44,658 bases of DNA from Akkermansiaceae bacterium (lineage in GTDB: Bacteria; Verrucomicrobiota; Verrucomicrobiia; Verrucomicrobiales; Akkermansiaceae): contig JANYFB010000131.1 of the NCBI GenBank assembly GCA_025362955.1, positions 1-44,658 of the forward strand, read 5' to 3'. The notes below the pieces were generated by a model. It saw only the letters and a list, made by a program, of their open reading frames with translations. It did no database searches and had not been told where the DNA came from. The position numbers and the translations under genes are program-made. Position 1 is the first letter of the stretch; each line of letters begins with the position of its first letter. Of the stretch, positions 28,149 to 35,040 are shown piece by piece.

Positions 28149-28892
28149 ATGAGTCCGTTTCTGAAATCCACACTCGTCCTATCCGCCGCCGCCTTCCTCG
28201 CATCTTGCGCCGCGCCGTCCCATCGGCCCTCCATCGCTTCGTCGTCGGGCCGCGATGTTTATGGCCACCGCCCCGGACCCAGAGGATTTAAGACCGTCAT
28301 CATCGACGCGGGCCACGGCGGCAAGGACAGTGGCGCGGTCAGCCCCTTCACCGGTCTGAAGGAAAAAGACCTCGCGCTCGACACCGCCAAGCGCATCGCC
28401 AACAACCTCAGCCGCGATTTCAAAGTGGTCATGATGCGCAGTGACGACACCTTCGTCGAACTCGATGACCGGGTGGCCCGCGCCAATCAATACGGCGGTG
28501 CAATTCTCGTGAGCATGCATTATAATAGCAGCGCGTCAAACATCAGGGGGCCGGAAACTTACTTCTGGCGCGTCGATAGCCACAGCCTTGCCGTCCGTTG
28601 CCAACAAGCCATGGCCCAAGCCTGCCCAGCAGAAAGCGGTAGCCGTGGGATGGTGCGCCGCCGCATCCGCCTCACCCGAAATCCGGAAATTCCCTGCTTA
28701 CTTCTCGAAGGTGGCTACCTGAGCAATGCCGCCGAGAGCCGCATGATCGCCGATGCCGGCTACCGTCAGAAACTCGCGAATGCCATCGCCTCAGCCATCC
28801 GGACCCAAGCCGCCATCGGTGACGCTGGCACCGGCCCGCTTCCCCTCCCGATCAACGCCCCGCCAAGCCGTCCGACCGATGCGCGGGAGTAA
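28149..28892 (+). CDS. N-acetylmuramoyl-L-alanine amidase (Amidase_3), lipoprotein
   Basis: A peptidoglycan amidase of 247 residues that cleaves the bond between N-acetylmuramic acid and L-alanine. It has a lipoprotein signal (LASC lipobox, Cys about residue 20) and the Amidase_3 zinc motifs: VIIDAGHGGKDSGA (His ligand), a Glu in EKDLALD, SMHYNSS (second His region), and CLLLEGGYLSNAAE with the catalytic-site Glu. The likely location is the inner face of the outer membrane. A second amidase of the same fold lies at 40088. Confidence 0.93.
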   Translation: MSPFLKSTLVLSAAAFLASCAAPSHRPSIASSSGRDVYGHRPGPRGFKTVIIDAGHGGKDSGAVSPFTGLKEKDLALDTAKRIANNLSRDFKVVMMRSDDTFVELDDRVARANQYGGAILVSMHYNSSASNIRGPETYFWRVDSHSLAVRCQQAMAQACPAESGSRGMVRRRIRLTRNPEIPCLLLEGGYLSNAAESRMIADAGYRQKLANAIASAIRTQAAIGDAGTGPLPLPINAPPSRPTDARE

Positions 28893-28931
28893 ATGGCTGA
28901 AATTTCCCAGAATTTTCTCAAGATTTCCCGG

Positions 28932-28960
28932 TTGACACCCTCAAATCGGCTCCCTAGTTT
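28932..28960 (+). promoter_or_regulatory. sigma-70-type promoter of rplM-rpsI
   Basis: TTGACA (28932-28937), a 17-base spacer, then TAGTTT (28955-28960), 53 bases before the rplM ATG. A very similar arrangement precedes rpsT at 43658, and both have a C-rich tract just after the -10. Confidence 0.7.
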
Positions 28961-29013
28961 CCCCACCCCTTCGCACATGCCGTATGTCCGAAGCTATTTT
29001 TTATTACAAGCAC

Positions 29014-29445
29014 ATGAAGACGTTTTCCGCCAAGCCGCACGAAGTCGAGCGCAAATGGTATGTGATCGACGCCAAGGGCAAGGTCCTCGGCCAAGTCGCT
29101 GTTGAGGCTGCACGCCTCCTCCGCGGCAAGCACAAGCCCATTTTCACCTCCCATGTTGATACCGGCGATTTCGTCGTCGTGATCAATGCCGATCAGGTTC
29201 TCCTTACCGGCACGAAGGAAACGTCCAAGATCTACACCCGTTTCTCCGGCTATGTCGGCGGCCAGAAGGTCGAGACACCGCGCATCGTCCGCGAGCGCCG
29301 TCCGGTCCTGCTCGTCGAGCGTGCGGTCTGGGGCATGATCCCGAAAACCCGCCTTGGTCGCGCCCAATTCGGCAAGCTCAAGGTCTATGCCGGTGAATCC
29401 CACCCGCACGAAGCTCAGGCACCTACCGTCCACGCCGTTCGCTAA
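29014..29445 (+). CDS. rplM: 50S ribosomal protein L13
   Basis: L13 (143 residues), an early-assembly protein of the large ribosomal subunit. The family pattern is clear: [36 protein letters not shown], and [24 protein letters not shown]. The frame is open from 28984, but the protein starts at [11 protein letters not shown]. Pairing with rpsI 18 bases downstream is the near-universal bacterial arrangement. The operon promoter is at 28932-28960 and its terminator at 29877. Confidence 0.98.
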   Translation: MKTFSAKPHEVERKWYVIDAKGKVLGQVAVEAARLLRGKHKPIFTSHVDTGDFVVVINADQVLLTGTKETSKIYTRFSGYVGGQKVETPRIVRERRPVLLVERAVWGMIPKTRLGRAQFGKLKVYAGESHPHEAQAPTVHAVR

Positions 29446-29463
29446 TTCTATCCGTTTTCCAAA

Positions 29464-29859
29464 ATGACCGCTACTACTACTCAAAGCGCCACAGGCCGCC
29501 GCAAAACCGCTGTCGCCCGCGTCTGGATGACCGAAGGCACTGGCCAAATCACCATCAATGGCCGCACCTTCGAGGAATATCTTCCTACCATTGAGCTTCA
29601 GAACGCTGTGCTTGCGCCCTTCCTCGCCCTTTCGCTCTCTAACAAATTTGATCTAAACGTCATCGTCAAAGGTGGTGGCAAGCAATCCCAGGCGATTTCA
29701 ATCCGCCATGCGATTTCCCGCTCGCTTACCCTCGTGGACCCTGAAAACCGCAAGGTCATCAAGCCGCTCGGTTTCCTCACCCGTGACCCGCGGATGAAGG
29801 AACGGAAAAAGCCCGGCCAACCCGGTGCCCGCGCCCGCTTCCAGTTCTCCAAGCGTTAA
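29464..29859 (+). CDS. rpsI: 30S ribosomal protein S9
   Basis: S9 (131 residues), part of the small subunit head; its C-terminal tail reaches the P-site tRNA. The family signature TGRRKTAVARVWM is near the N-terminus, followed by INGRTFEEYLP and GGGKQSQAISIRHAISRSL, and it ends with the invariant basic tail RFQFSKR. The gene is the second in the rplM-rpsI operon. Confidence 0.98.
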   Translation: MTATTTQSATGRRKTAVARVWMTEGTGQITINGRTFEEYLPTIELQNAVLAPFLALSLSNKFDLNVIVKGGGKQSQAISIRHAISRSLTLVDPENRKVIKPLGFLTRDPRMKERKKPGQPGARARFQFSKR

Positions 29860-29876
29860 TCACTCTGGATTTCTCA

Positions 29877-29911
29877 AAAACCGCACTCCTCACGGGGGTG
29901 CGGTTTTTTTG
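29877..29911 (+). terminator. terminator of the rplM-rpsI operon
   Basis: AAAACCGCAC, a loop, then GTGCGGTTTTTTT: a perfect GC-rich stem followed by a run of T, starting 17 bases after the rpsI stop. Confidence 0.93.
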
Positions 29912-29956
29912 TTTTTCAATCGTAGTCGAGGACTTCAACCGCACCATCCGCCCCAC

Positions 29957-30177
29957 TCACAAGTCATCCAGCGGACAGAAGCCCATGGTGGTTTCCACTT
30001 TCGTGCGGCCAGCACCGCCTGGAGGTCGCGGGCGGCGGCACCCGCCTGGTGCGCATGGGTCGCCAACGGGTGCCTCAGCCCATGTGACGTAACCCTTGTG
30101 GAAAGCCCGGCCTTTTCCGCCGCGCGGCGCACCGGAGGCATTTCCGGCAGCTCCCTGCTATACGACTGGACCCACCC
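29957..30177 (-). pseudogene. tyrosine recombinase (probably integron integrase) C-terminal remnant
   Basis: On the minus strand this encodes MPPVRRAAEKAGL and then VTSHGLRHPLATHAHQAGA, the H-x-L-R-H box of tyrosine recombinases (Arg of the catalytic pair, His before it), followed by AARDLQAVL. The frame then slips: one frame gives a run unlike the family, while shifting by one base gives LGRTKVETTMGFCPLDDL and a stop. This resembles the family's LGH-x-x-VETTM-x-Y ending, but with Arg for the box II His and Phe where the catalytic Tyr is expected. A stop at 30181-30183 closes the upstream side, and the N-terminal domain is absent. Its position and minus-strand orientation, facing a plus-strand attC array, match intI in integrons. 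The integron-specific patch lies in the missing part, so XerC-like origin remains possible. Confidence 0.75.
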
Positions 30178-30474
30178 AGCCTAAGATTTCTCAGTCGCAT
30201 CGCTGAAAGGCTTCCGGCAGCATACATCCGAGAGTTTTTGCAGGATTTCGTCGGTTTTCATGAGCCGCCAGTCGTAGAGCGGGGATGCATGCTCGACGAC
30301 AAAAATATTTTCCAGCCGATTCTGTTGGAATTTGCGAAAATTCCTCGCCATCAGCCACTGCCCGCTCTACGACTGTTGCGTGCGATTGCCAACCCTTCAA
30401 CCCCGCGCCAACACCCGCAGAACGGCACTTTCCGCAGGTTTGCTATACGACTGGGAAAATCCGCCAGTCGTATA
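30159..30474. repeat. TACGACTGG inverted-repeat family beside the recombinase remnant
   Basis: The core occurs four ways in about 320 bases. TATACGACTGG is at 30159-30169 and again at 30444-30454; the second is paired with CCAGTCGTATA (30464-30474), giving a perfect 11-bp hairpin with a 9-base loop. CCAGTCGTAGAGCGGG (30268-30283) faces CCCGCTCTACGACTG (30361-30375) across 77 bases. TTTCCG before both TATACGACTGG copies suggests a longer degenerate direct repeat. No convincing gene is here; a 56-codon minus-strand frame (30181-30351) and several plus-strand frames are open but unlike known families. Confidence 0.6.
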
Positions 30475-30481
30475 ATAGGAA

Positions 30482-30488
30482 GTTAGGC
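30482..30488 (+). other. first recombination core (attI-like or attC remnant)
   Basis: GTTAGGC followed by G, identical to the R' core of the attC sites, lies 46 bases before the first cassette gene and just after the 30444-30474 hairpin. There is no proper GCCTAAC partner upstream (only CGCCAAC at about 30406), so it could be the core of an attI site or a damaged attC. Confidence 0.45.
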
Positions 30489-30534
30489 GACTCTGCGCGC
30501 GTCCCGAGTAACGAAAGCCACGAAAGCCGTCTCA

Positions 30535-30906
30535 ATGCGATATGACGAAACAGACTTCATCGAGGTTCTCGGCATTCTTCCCGAGGATGGCCCGGAGGGC
30601 CACGGCATCTCCCGCATTTTCGACCTCACCGAGAGCGGTCTCCGGCTACTCGTTACCGTCTTCCAGTATGACTGCGATTTGGCTGTGTCCATCTATCAGG
30701 ACGGTTCAGACACTCCTATCATCACCCGTTGGGCGCGCAGCTTCATCCACGCCCGCCGCTTCGCCGACACTCACAGAGACGGTATTGAGGTTCTTCACCC
30801 GCTGGGCGTTTACGCTAGAGGCACCGTCCAGATGCCGGCACACGAGCGCATTCGCATCTACCTTCGCCCGAGTATCCACCTTACACTCGAAACGATTACT
30901 GACTGA
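30535..30906 (+). CDS. cassette A protein of unknown function
   Basis: A 123-residue soluble protein with no family I recognise. It is rich in acidic residues, with the sequence YDETDFIEVLGILPEDGPEGHGISRIFDL at the N-terminus and a strand-rich middle (LLVTVFQYDCDLAVSIYQDG). No signal peptide, membrane segment or metal motif is visible. It begins 46 bases after the GTTAGGC core and ends 18 bases before attC site 2, so it behaves like a single-gene cassette. Codon use is similar to that of neighbouring genes. Confidence 0.65.
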   Translation: MRYDETDFIEVLGILPEDGPEGHGISRIFDLTESGLRLLVTVFQYDCDLAVSIYQDGSDTPIITRWARSFIHARRFADTHRDGIEVLHPLGVYARGTVQMPAHERIRIYLRPSIHLTLETITD

Positions 30907-30924
30907 ATCCGCAATGAACGAATC

Positions 30925-31096
30925 GCCTAACCATGCGCTGCAGCGAACGGCTCCGCGTGTCACGGTAGCTGCTAATTCTAGCTCGAACCCGTCTCGTCCG
31001 AGCGTGGCGTTGTCCAACGCTCGTTGCCTCTTTCTTCGCTCCACCACGCAGCTACCGCGCCACGCTCCGCCGTCGCTGAGCTTGGGGTCGTTAGGC
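30925..31096 (+). repeat. integron attC site 2 (long form)
   Basis: GCCTAAC at 30925-30931 and GTTAGGC at 31090-31096 frame a 172-base site. The left arm (GCGCTGCAGCGAACGGCTCC ... CACGGTAGCTG) pairs with the right arm (CAGCTACCGCG ... GCCGTCGCTGAGCTTGGGGTC), leaving a long variable loop of about 80 bases. That loop contains its own small inverted repeat (GCGTTG ... CAACGC). Such length is at the upper end known for attC sites. Confidence 0.88.
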
Positions 31097-31113
31097 GTTT
31101 CCTCGCGTCTCCT

Positions 31114-31773
31114 GTGAACGAAGCACTTTCATTACCGAACTGGATTGCACACGTCTTTGACCATCCCGTTACAGACCCAGCTTGGTATTGGTCGTTGGAC
31201 GCGCCCGAGTGGCGGGACGGCCCGGAGCATATTGCGTCGCTCATTGCAGACACCTTCGAGCAGTCAGGAGAGCTTCTTTCCCGCTTCTCCGACGCCCAAC
31301 TCAATCAGGCATTTTGGTTTCTTGTTAGCGGCAGTGGTTCCGATTTTATGTTTGCGCTCGTCGATTCAGCCGTCCCGTTGGCCGCCCGTCTCCGCGCACT
31401 GCGCTCTTTCGTCCCACTGTTCGAGCAGGTTATGGCAGTTCGGTGTTCGCCGCATCTGTCCCACCGCGACGAGCAGCCAGCCAACCCACTCAACGGCGCT
31501 TGTTATATGTGGTGGGACATCCTTCCTATCCACGGCAAACCCGAAGAGCCGGAGCGCACCGAGTTCGACGCCGAGGTTCTTCGAGTGCTACCACGCCTCC
31601 TTTCCATTCCGCAAGATGCCTGCCGAGAGAGCGCACTTCATGGCGTCAGCGAGTGGCAGCTCTATTACCCGAGTGCCGAGGCCATCGTTGACGACTGGCT
31701 TGCGCGGACACCGGGTTTGCGTCCCGAACTTGTCTCCTACGCACAACGCGCCAAAGTCGGAATGGTCCAATGA
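31114..31773 (+). CDS. cassette B protein of unknown function
   Basis: A 219-residue protein with a GTG start at 31114, right after attC site 2. The frame is open from 31024, but that part lies inside the attC, so GTG is preferred. It opens NEALSLPNWIAHVFDHPVTDPAWYWSLDAPEW and has a second Trp/Tyr-rich block (GACYMWWDILPIHGKPEEP). I know of no characterised family. It looks cytoplasmic and has no signal peptide. The end is 17 bases before attC site 3. Confidence 0.7.
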   Translation: MNEALSLPNWIAHVFDHPVTDPAWYWSLDAPEWRDGPEHIASLIADTFEQSGELLSRFSDAQLNQAFWFLVSGSGSDFMFALVDSAVPLAARLRALRSFVPLFEQVMAVRCSPHLSHRDEQPANPLNGACYMWWDILPIHGKPEEPERTEFDAEVLRVLPRLLSIPQDACRESALHGVSEWQLYYPSAEAIVDDWLARTPGLRPELVSYAQRAKVGMVQ

Positions 31774-31789
31774 GCAATCGACCGGAAAC

Positions 31790-31942
31790 GCCTAACCATG
31801 CGCTGCAGCGAACGGCTCCGCGTGTCACGGCGCGTGCTTTCTGCGAGCGGTGCGCCATCTACATTTGGGCGTCGTTTGTTCGTTCTACGGTTGGGCACGC
31901 GCCGCGCCACGCTCCGCCGTCGGTGAACTTGGGGTCGTAGGC
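31790..31942 (+). repeat. integron attC site 3 with damaged R' box
   Basis: It starts with GCCTAAC (31790-31796) and shares arm and loop sequence with site 4 over most of its length. At the right end the expected GTTAGGCG reads GTAGGCCG (31937-31944), so one T of the cleavage-side core is lost, and the right arm has GGTGAAC for CGCTGAG. Recombination at this site should be weakened or abolished. Confidence 0.8.
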
Positions 31943-31995
31943 CGATTCGCACGCTTGCATCGATAGGGGAATCATCCTACGATACGCACATCGAT

Positions 31996-32202
31996 ATGGA
32001 TACCGTCACCCTTTCACCCAAATTCCAGGTCGTTATTCCTCAGGCCATTCGCGAGGCTTTGCATCTTACGGCGGGCGAGAAGCTCCGTGTTTTGCGCTAC
32101 GCCGACAGAGTGGAGTTCATTCCCGTTCGCCCGATTCAGCAGATGCGCGGCTTCCTCCGTGGCATGGACACGACCATCGAACGGGAGGATGACCGCCCGT
32201 GA
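31996..32202 (+). CDS. vapB: AbrB-type (VapB-like) antitoxin, cassette C
   Basis: A 68-residue SpoVT/AbrB-fold DNA-binding antitoxin. The swapped-hairpin signature is visible in MDTVTLSPKFQVVIPQAIREALHL and TAGEKLRVLRYADRVEFIPV. Such antitoxins bind their own promoter and neutralise the PIN toxin encoded next. Its stop overlaps the toxin start as GTGA (32199-32202). It follows attC site 3 by 53 bases and is intact, unlike the decayed toxin at 558. Confidence 0.88.
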   Translation: MDTVTLSPKFQVVIPQAIREALHLTAGEKLRVLRYADRVEFIPVRPIQQMRGFLRGMDTTIEREDDRP

Positions 32203-32579
32203 GCGCCGCCAATGTCGTCGATTCCTCCGGCTGGCTCGAATACTTCACGGACAGTGACCGCGCCTCGTTGTTTGCGGCCGCCATCGAGGATGCCGAGAAC
32301 CTTCTCGTGCCGGTCATTTCCATTTACGAAGTCTTCAAGAAAGTTCTTCGTGAGCGTGGCGAGGACGACGCGCTCCAAGTCGCCAGCATGATGCAGGGCG
32401 GCCAGGTTATCGACTTCGACTGTGCGCTGGCATTGGAGGCTGCGCGCCATCCATTGCCGCTGGCAGACAGCATCATTTACGCGACAGCGATGCGCCACGA
32501 AGCGACGCTTTGGACGCAGGACGAGCACTTCAGAGACTTTCGGAATGTGCGTTACTTCCAAAAGCAACCACCGGCCTAA
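32199..32579 (+). CDS. vapC: VapC-type PIN-domain ribonuclease toxin, cassette C
   Basis: A 126-residue PIN toxin, presumed to cleave tRNA or rRNA. The acidic metal-binding residues are all present: Asp8 (VVDSSGW), Glu44 (ISIYEVFKK), Asp90 (LPLADSIIYATA) and Asp108 (LWTQDEHF). The GTG start at 32199 overlaps the antitoxin stop, and the frame matches the family from the first residue. The stop codon TAA (32577-32579) lies inside the R'' box GCCTAAC of attC site 4, so the attC supplies the end of the gene. The toxin appears functional by sequence. Confidence 0.9.
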   Translation: MSAANVVDSSGWLEYFTDSDRASLFAAAIEDAENLLVPVISIYEVFKKVLRERGEDDALQVASMMQGGQVIDFDCALALEAARHPLPLADSIIYATAMRHEATLWTQDEHFRDFRNVRYFQKQPPA

Positions 32580-32727
32580 CCATGCGCTGCAGCGAACGGC
32601 TCCGCGTGTCACGGCGCGTGCTTTCTGCGAGCGGAGCGACATCTACATTTGCGGCGTTTCCGTTAGTTCCACCGGTGGGCACGCGCCGCGCCACTCTCCG
32701 CCGTCGCTGAGCTTGGGGTCGTTAGGC
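32574..32727 (+). repeat. integron attC site 4 (long form)
   Basis: GCCTAAC (32574-32580) and GTTAGGC (32721-32727) frame a 154-base site. The arms match sites 2 and 3, and the loop (CGTGCTTTCTGCGAGCGG ...) is nearly the same as that of site 3, with a few substitutions. This points to sites 3 and 4 sharing a recent origin. Confidence 0.88.
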
Positions 32728-32742
32728 GCTCACATCACAGCT

Positions 32743-33447
32743 ATGAAAACACAACGCAGATTACTAGGCCTCATCGCCGCACTGATTCATGCTCCGCTCA
32801 TACACGCCGCTCTGACCGTTGACAGCTTCAATACCTCCCAAGGACCGCTGACTGGAGCAGGGACATTTAACTCAGTCTCTGGCAGTGGCATTTTAGGCGG
32901 CGAGAGGGACGTTCTCCTTTCGTCGTTTCCCGCTACATCCAGCTTCTCCATTGCCACCGGCGTCCTCAATCTCACGCAGATATCGGGCTTCACCCACATT
33001 TACGCTACATATGATGGCGCGGACAACAGTTCAGCACTATCGATGGGTTTAGGAGGCGTGAATCTACTTTCGAGCGGAACTGCATTTCAGGTAGCCTTAC
33101 TTTCAACTGCCAGCAGCACTCCCCACGCTCATCTTTGGCTTCGAGCATACACGACTGCCTCCAACTATAGCGAGGTTCACTTGGTTTTGGATTCGACCAA
33201 TTTTCCTAGCACACTGAACATTCCCTTCAGCACTATGGATTCGTTCGGCGGAGGGGCGACATTTTCCAACATCAACGCCGTCCAGATGGAGTTCGCAATT
33301 GGTTCGGGGATCAACATGGATATGCATGTTGACTCTGTCTCGATAGTTCCAGAACCATCCACATTCGTACTTTTTGTGATAGCTTCTAGTTTTGTCTGTT
33401 TTGGTCGCACACGATGCCAATTCAAGCGTTGCACACAACGCGCCTAA
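32743..33447 (+). CDS. PEP-CTERM protein, cassette D
   Basis: A 234-residue exported protein with a signal peptide (MKTQRRLLGLIAALIHAPL then HAA) and a C-terminal PEP-CTERM tail: VPEP, a hydrophobic stretch (STFVLFVIASSFVCFG) and RTRCQFKR. Between them is a Ser/Thr-rich beta domain without a family I recognise. PEP-CTERM tails are exosortase/archaeosortase sorting signals, so the gene is useful only in a host with that system. The ATG lies 15 bases after attC site 4, and the TAA stop (33445-33447) lies inside the next attC's GCCTAAC box. Confidence 0.82.
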   Translation: MKTQRRLLGLIAALIHAPLIHAALTVDSFNTSQGPLTGAGTFNSVSGSGILGGERDVLLSSFPATSSFSIATGVLNLTQISGFTHIYATYDGADNSSALSMGLGGVNLLSSGTAFQVALLSTASSTPHAHLWLRAYTTASNYSEVHLVLDSTNFPSTLNIPFSTMDSFGGGATFSNINAVQMEFAIGSGINMDMHVDSVSIVPEPSTFVLFVIASSFVCFGRTRCQFKRCTQRA

Positions 33448-33495
33448 CCAGGCGCTGCAGCGAACGGGCGCGGCTGAACTTGGGGTCGTTTAAGC
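33442..33495 (+). repeat. integron attC site 5, short and degenerate
   Basis: GCCTAAC (33442-33448) is present, followed by GGCGCTGCAGCGAACGG and a right part CTGAACTTGGGGTCG, but the R' box reads GTTTAAGC instead of GTTAGGC. The variable loop is missing. It marks the end of the array; downstream sequence is the converging KpsF-type gene. Confidence 0.7.
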
Positions 33496-33520
33496 GGCGC
33501 GATACCACGGGGGAGCCGGT

Positions 33521-34492
33521 TCACACAATCTTCAACCGCGCCAGGTCCTGCGTGTCGATGAGTCCCACCGGTTTTCCCTCCGCATCAAGCACCACGATAT
33601 CGTCGATGCGGTTCTCGCCGATGGTCTTGAGGACTTCCACGGCGAGGGCGTCGGCCTGGACGGTGATCGGGTGGCGGGTCATGAGCGTGGCGACGGGCTT
33701 TTCTCCTAACAGCGGGTCATTTCTAAAACTCCGTGCGAAGTCGCCGTGGGTGAAAATCCCGGCGAGGCTGCCGTCCGGTTTGAGGATCAGGCAGGCTCCG
33801 GCGCGGGCGCGGTTCATCGAGTCCAGGGCGGCGAAAACATTTTCATCTTCTGCGACAGTCGGCAGCTCGGCATCGGCCCGCATGATGTCGGAAACCCGGG
33901 TAAGGAGTGCCCGGCCAAGCGAGCCGCCAGGGTGGAAGCGGGCGAAGTCCTCCTCGGTGAAGCCCCGCGATTCTAACAAAACCATGGCGAGAACATCCCC
34001 CATCACCAGCATGGCGGTGGACGATGAGGTGGGGGCGAGGTTTAACGGACAAGCTTCTCTCTCAACGGACGTGTCCAGAGTCACCTCGCTGAAGCGGGAG
34101 AGCGTGGAATCTCGGTTGCCGGTTAGAGCGATAAGATTGACATCGAAGCGCCGGATAAACGGCAGGAGATCCATCAACTCGCGGGTCTCGCCCGAGTAGG
34201 AAAGCGCTAGGACGGCATCTCCGTCCGAAAGTAATCCGAGGTCACCATGGAGGGCGTTCTGGGAATTGAGCACCACAGCGGTCGCACCGGTAGAGTTAAG
34301 CGTCGCAGCGATTTTATGGCCGATATTTCCAGATTTCCCGACTCCGACGACAACGATTTTCCCCCGGTCGTCGAGCGTGCGTTGGAGAATCTTGACGGCT
34401 TCGACCAGACGCTCGTCGAGGCTGATTTCCATCCGGCGGAGACCTTCGATTTCAGTTTCAATCACAGATCGCGCACGCGCCAAGTAGTCCAT
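33521..34492 (-). CDS. kdsD: KpsF/GutQ (KdsD) arabinose-5-phosphate isomerase
   Basis: A 323-residue enzyme that interconverts ribulose-5-phosphate and arabinose-5-phosphate for KDO synthesis in lipopolysaccharide. The SIS domain (about 30-170) has VVVGVGKSGNIGHKIAATLNSTG and ALSYSGETRE. The paired CBS domains follow at about 205-323, with TLMTRHPITVQ. The linker TSSSTAMLVMGDVLAMVLLE is also typical. It is convergent with cassette D and lies just beyond the last attC. Confidence 0.93.
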   Translation of the reverse strand: MDYLARARSVIETEIEGLRRMEISLDERLVEAVKILQRTLDDRGKIVVVGVGKSGNIGHKIAATLNSTGATAVVLNSQNALHGDLGLLSDGDAVLALSYSGETRELMDLLPFIRRFDVNLIALTGNRDSTLSRFSEVTLDTSVEREACPLNLAPTSSSTAMLVMGDVLAMVLLESRGFTEEDFARFHPGGSLGRALLTRVSDIMRADAELPTVAEDENVFAALDSMNRARAGACLILKPDGSLAGIFTHGDFARSFRNDPLLGEKPVATLMTRHPITVQADALAVEVLKTIGENRIDDIVVLDAEGKPVGLIDTQDLARLKIV

Positions 34493-34608
34493 GAGCCATC
34501 ACAAGCTGAGAAGCCGTTGCTTGGCAAGCGCGGCGGCGAGGGACGCTGGGCCGCGACTTGCAGGCAAAAATAAATCGACCTTTCGGCAGAGGGTTTCAGA
34601 ATCCGGCC

Positions 34609-35040
34609 ATGTCCGGTCGCGAAGATCTCCAGAATTTATCCCTGCTTGGTAAAGCAGAGACGCGCCTGCCTGCTAGCCCGGACGAGGCGAAACTGGAAAT
34701 TTTTCCGAACCTCCGCCCCGGTCGGCGCTATTGGATCACCCTGAATTGCCCTGAATTTTCCTCTCTCTGTCCGGTCACAGGCCAGCCCGACAGCGCCCGC
34801 ATCGTGATCCGCTATATTCCCGGCGATGTCTGTGTGGAGACGAAAAGCCTCAAATTTTACCTCGCCTCGTTCCGTAACCAGCCCGCCTTTAACGAAGAAA
34901 TCGTCAACCGCATCCTCGACGACTTGGTGGAAATCATGATGCCGCAGGAAATCATCGTCCGTGGAGAATTCGCCCCGCGCGGCGGGATCCAGCTCACCAC
35001 GGAAGCCACCTACCCGGATTCATTGGCCGCCTCGTCATGA
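34609..35040 (+). CDS. queF: NADPH-dependent 7-cyano-7-deazaguanine reductase QueF
   Basis: QueF reduces preQ0 to preQ1 in queuosine synthesis. The 143-residue single-domain form has the catalytic Cys54 in SLCPVTGQPD and the substrate-binding CVETKSLKFYLASFRNQPAFNEE. The frame is open from 34558, but MSGREDLQNLS at 34609 suits the family. It overlaps queC by ATGA (35037-35040), so the two pathway steps are co-translated. Confidence 0.95.
   Translation: MSGREDLQNLSLLGKAETRLPASPDEAKLEIFPNLRPGRRYWITLNCPEFSSLCPVTGQPDSARIVIRYIPGDVCVETKSLKFYLASFRNQPAFNEEIVNRILDDLVEIMMPQEIIVRGEFAPRGGIQLTTEATYPDSLAASS

Larger units (their letters stand above)
30482..33495 (+). mobile_element. integron gene-cassette array (decayed or integrase-less)
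   Basis: Five plus-strand genes or gene pairs are each followed by an attC site. The array begins at a GTTAGGC core (30482-30488) and ends at a degenerate attC at 33442-33495. Cassettes: A (unknown, 30535), B (unknown, 31114), C (VapB-VapC, 31996-32579), D (PEP-CTERM protein, 32743). Gene ends sit close to or inside the attC sites, no cassette has an obvious promoter, and all point the same way, as in integron arrays. A broken recombinase lies directly upstream. No complete integrase is in the window, so the array is either orphaned (CALIN type) or served in trans. Confidence 0.8.

Noticed and set aside
30181..30534. Small frames on both strands near the inverted repeats, including a 56-codon one
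   Set aside because: None has a family, signal or codon support; described only as part of the repeat region.
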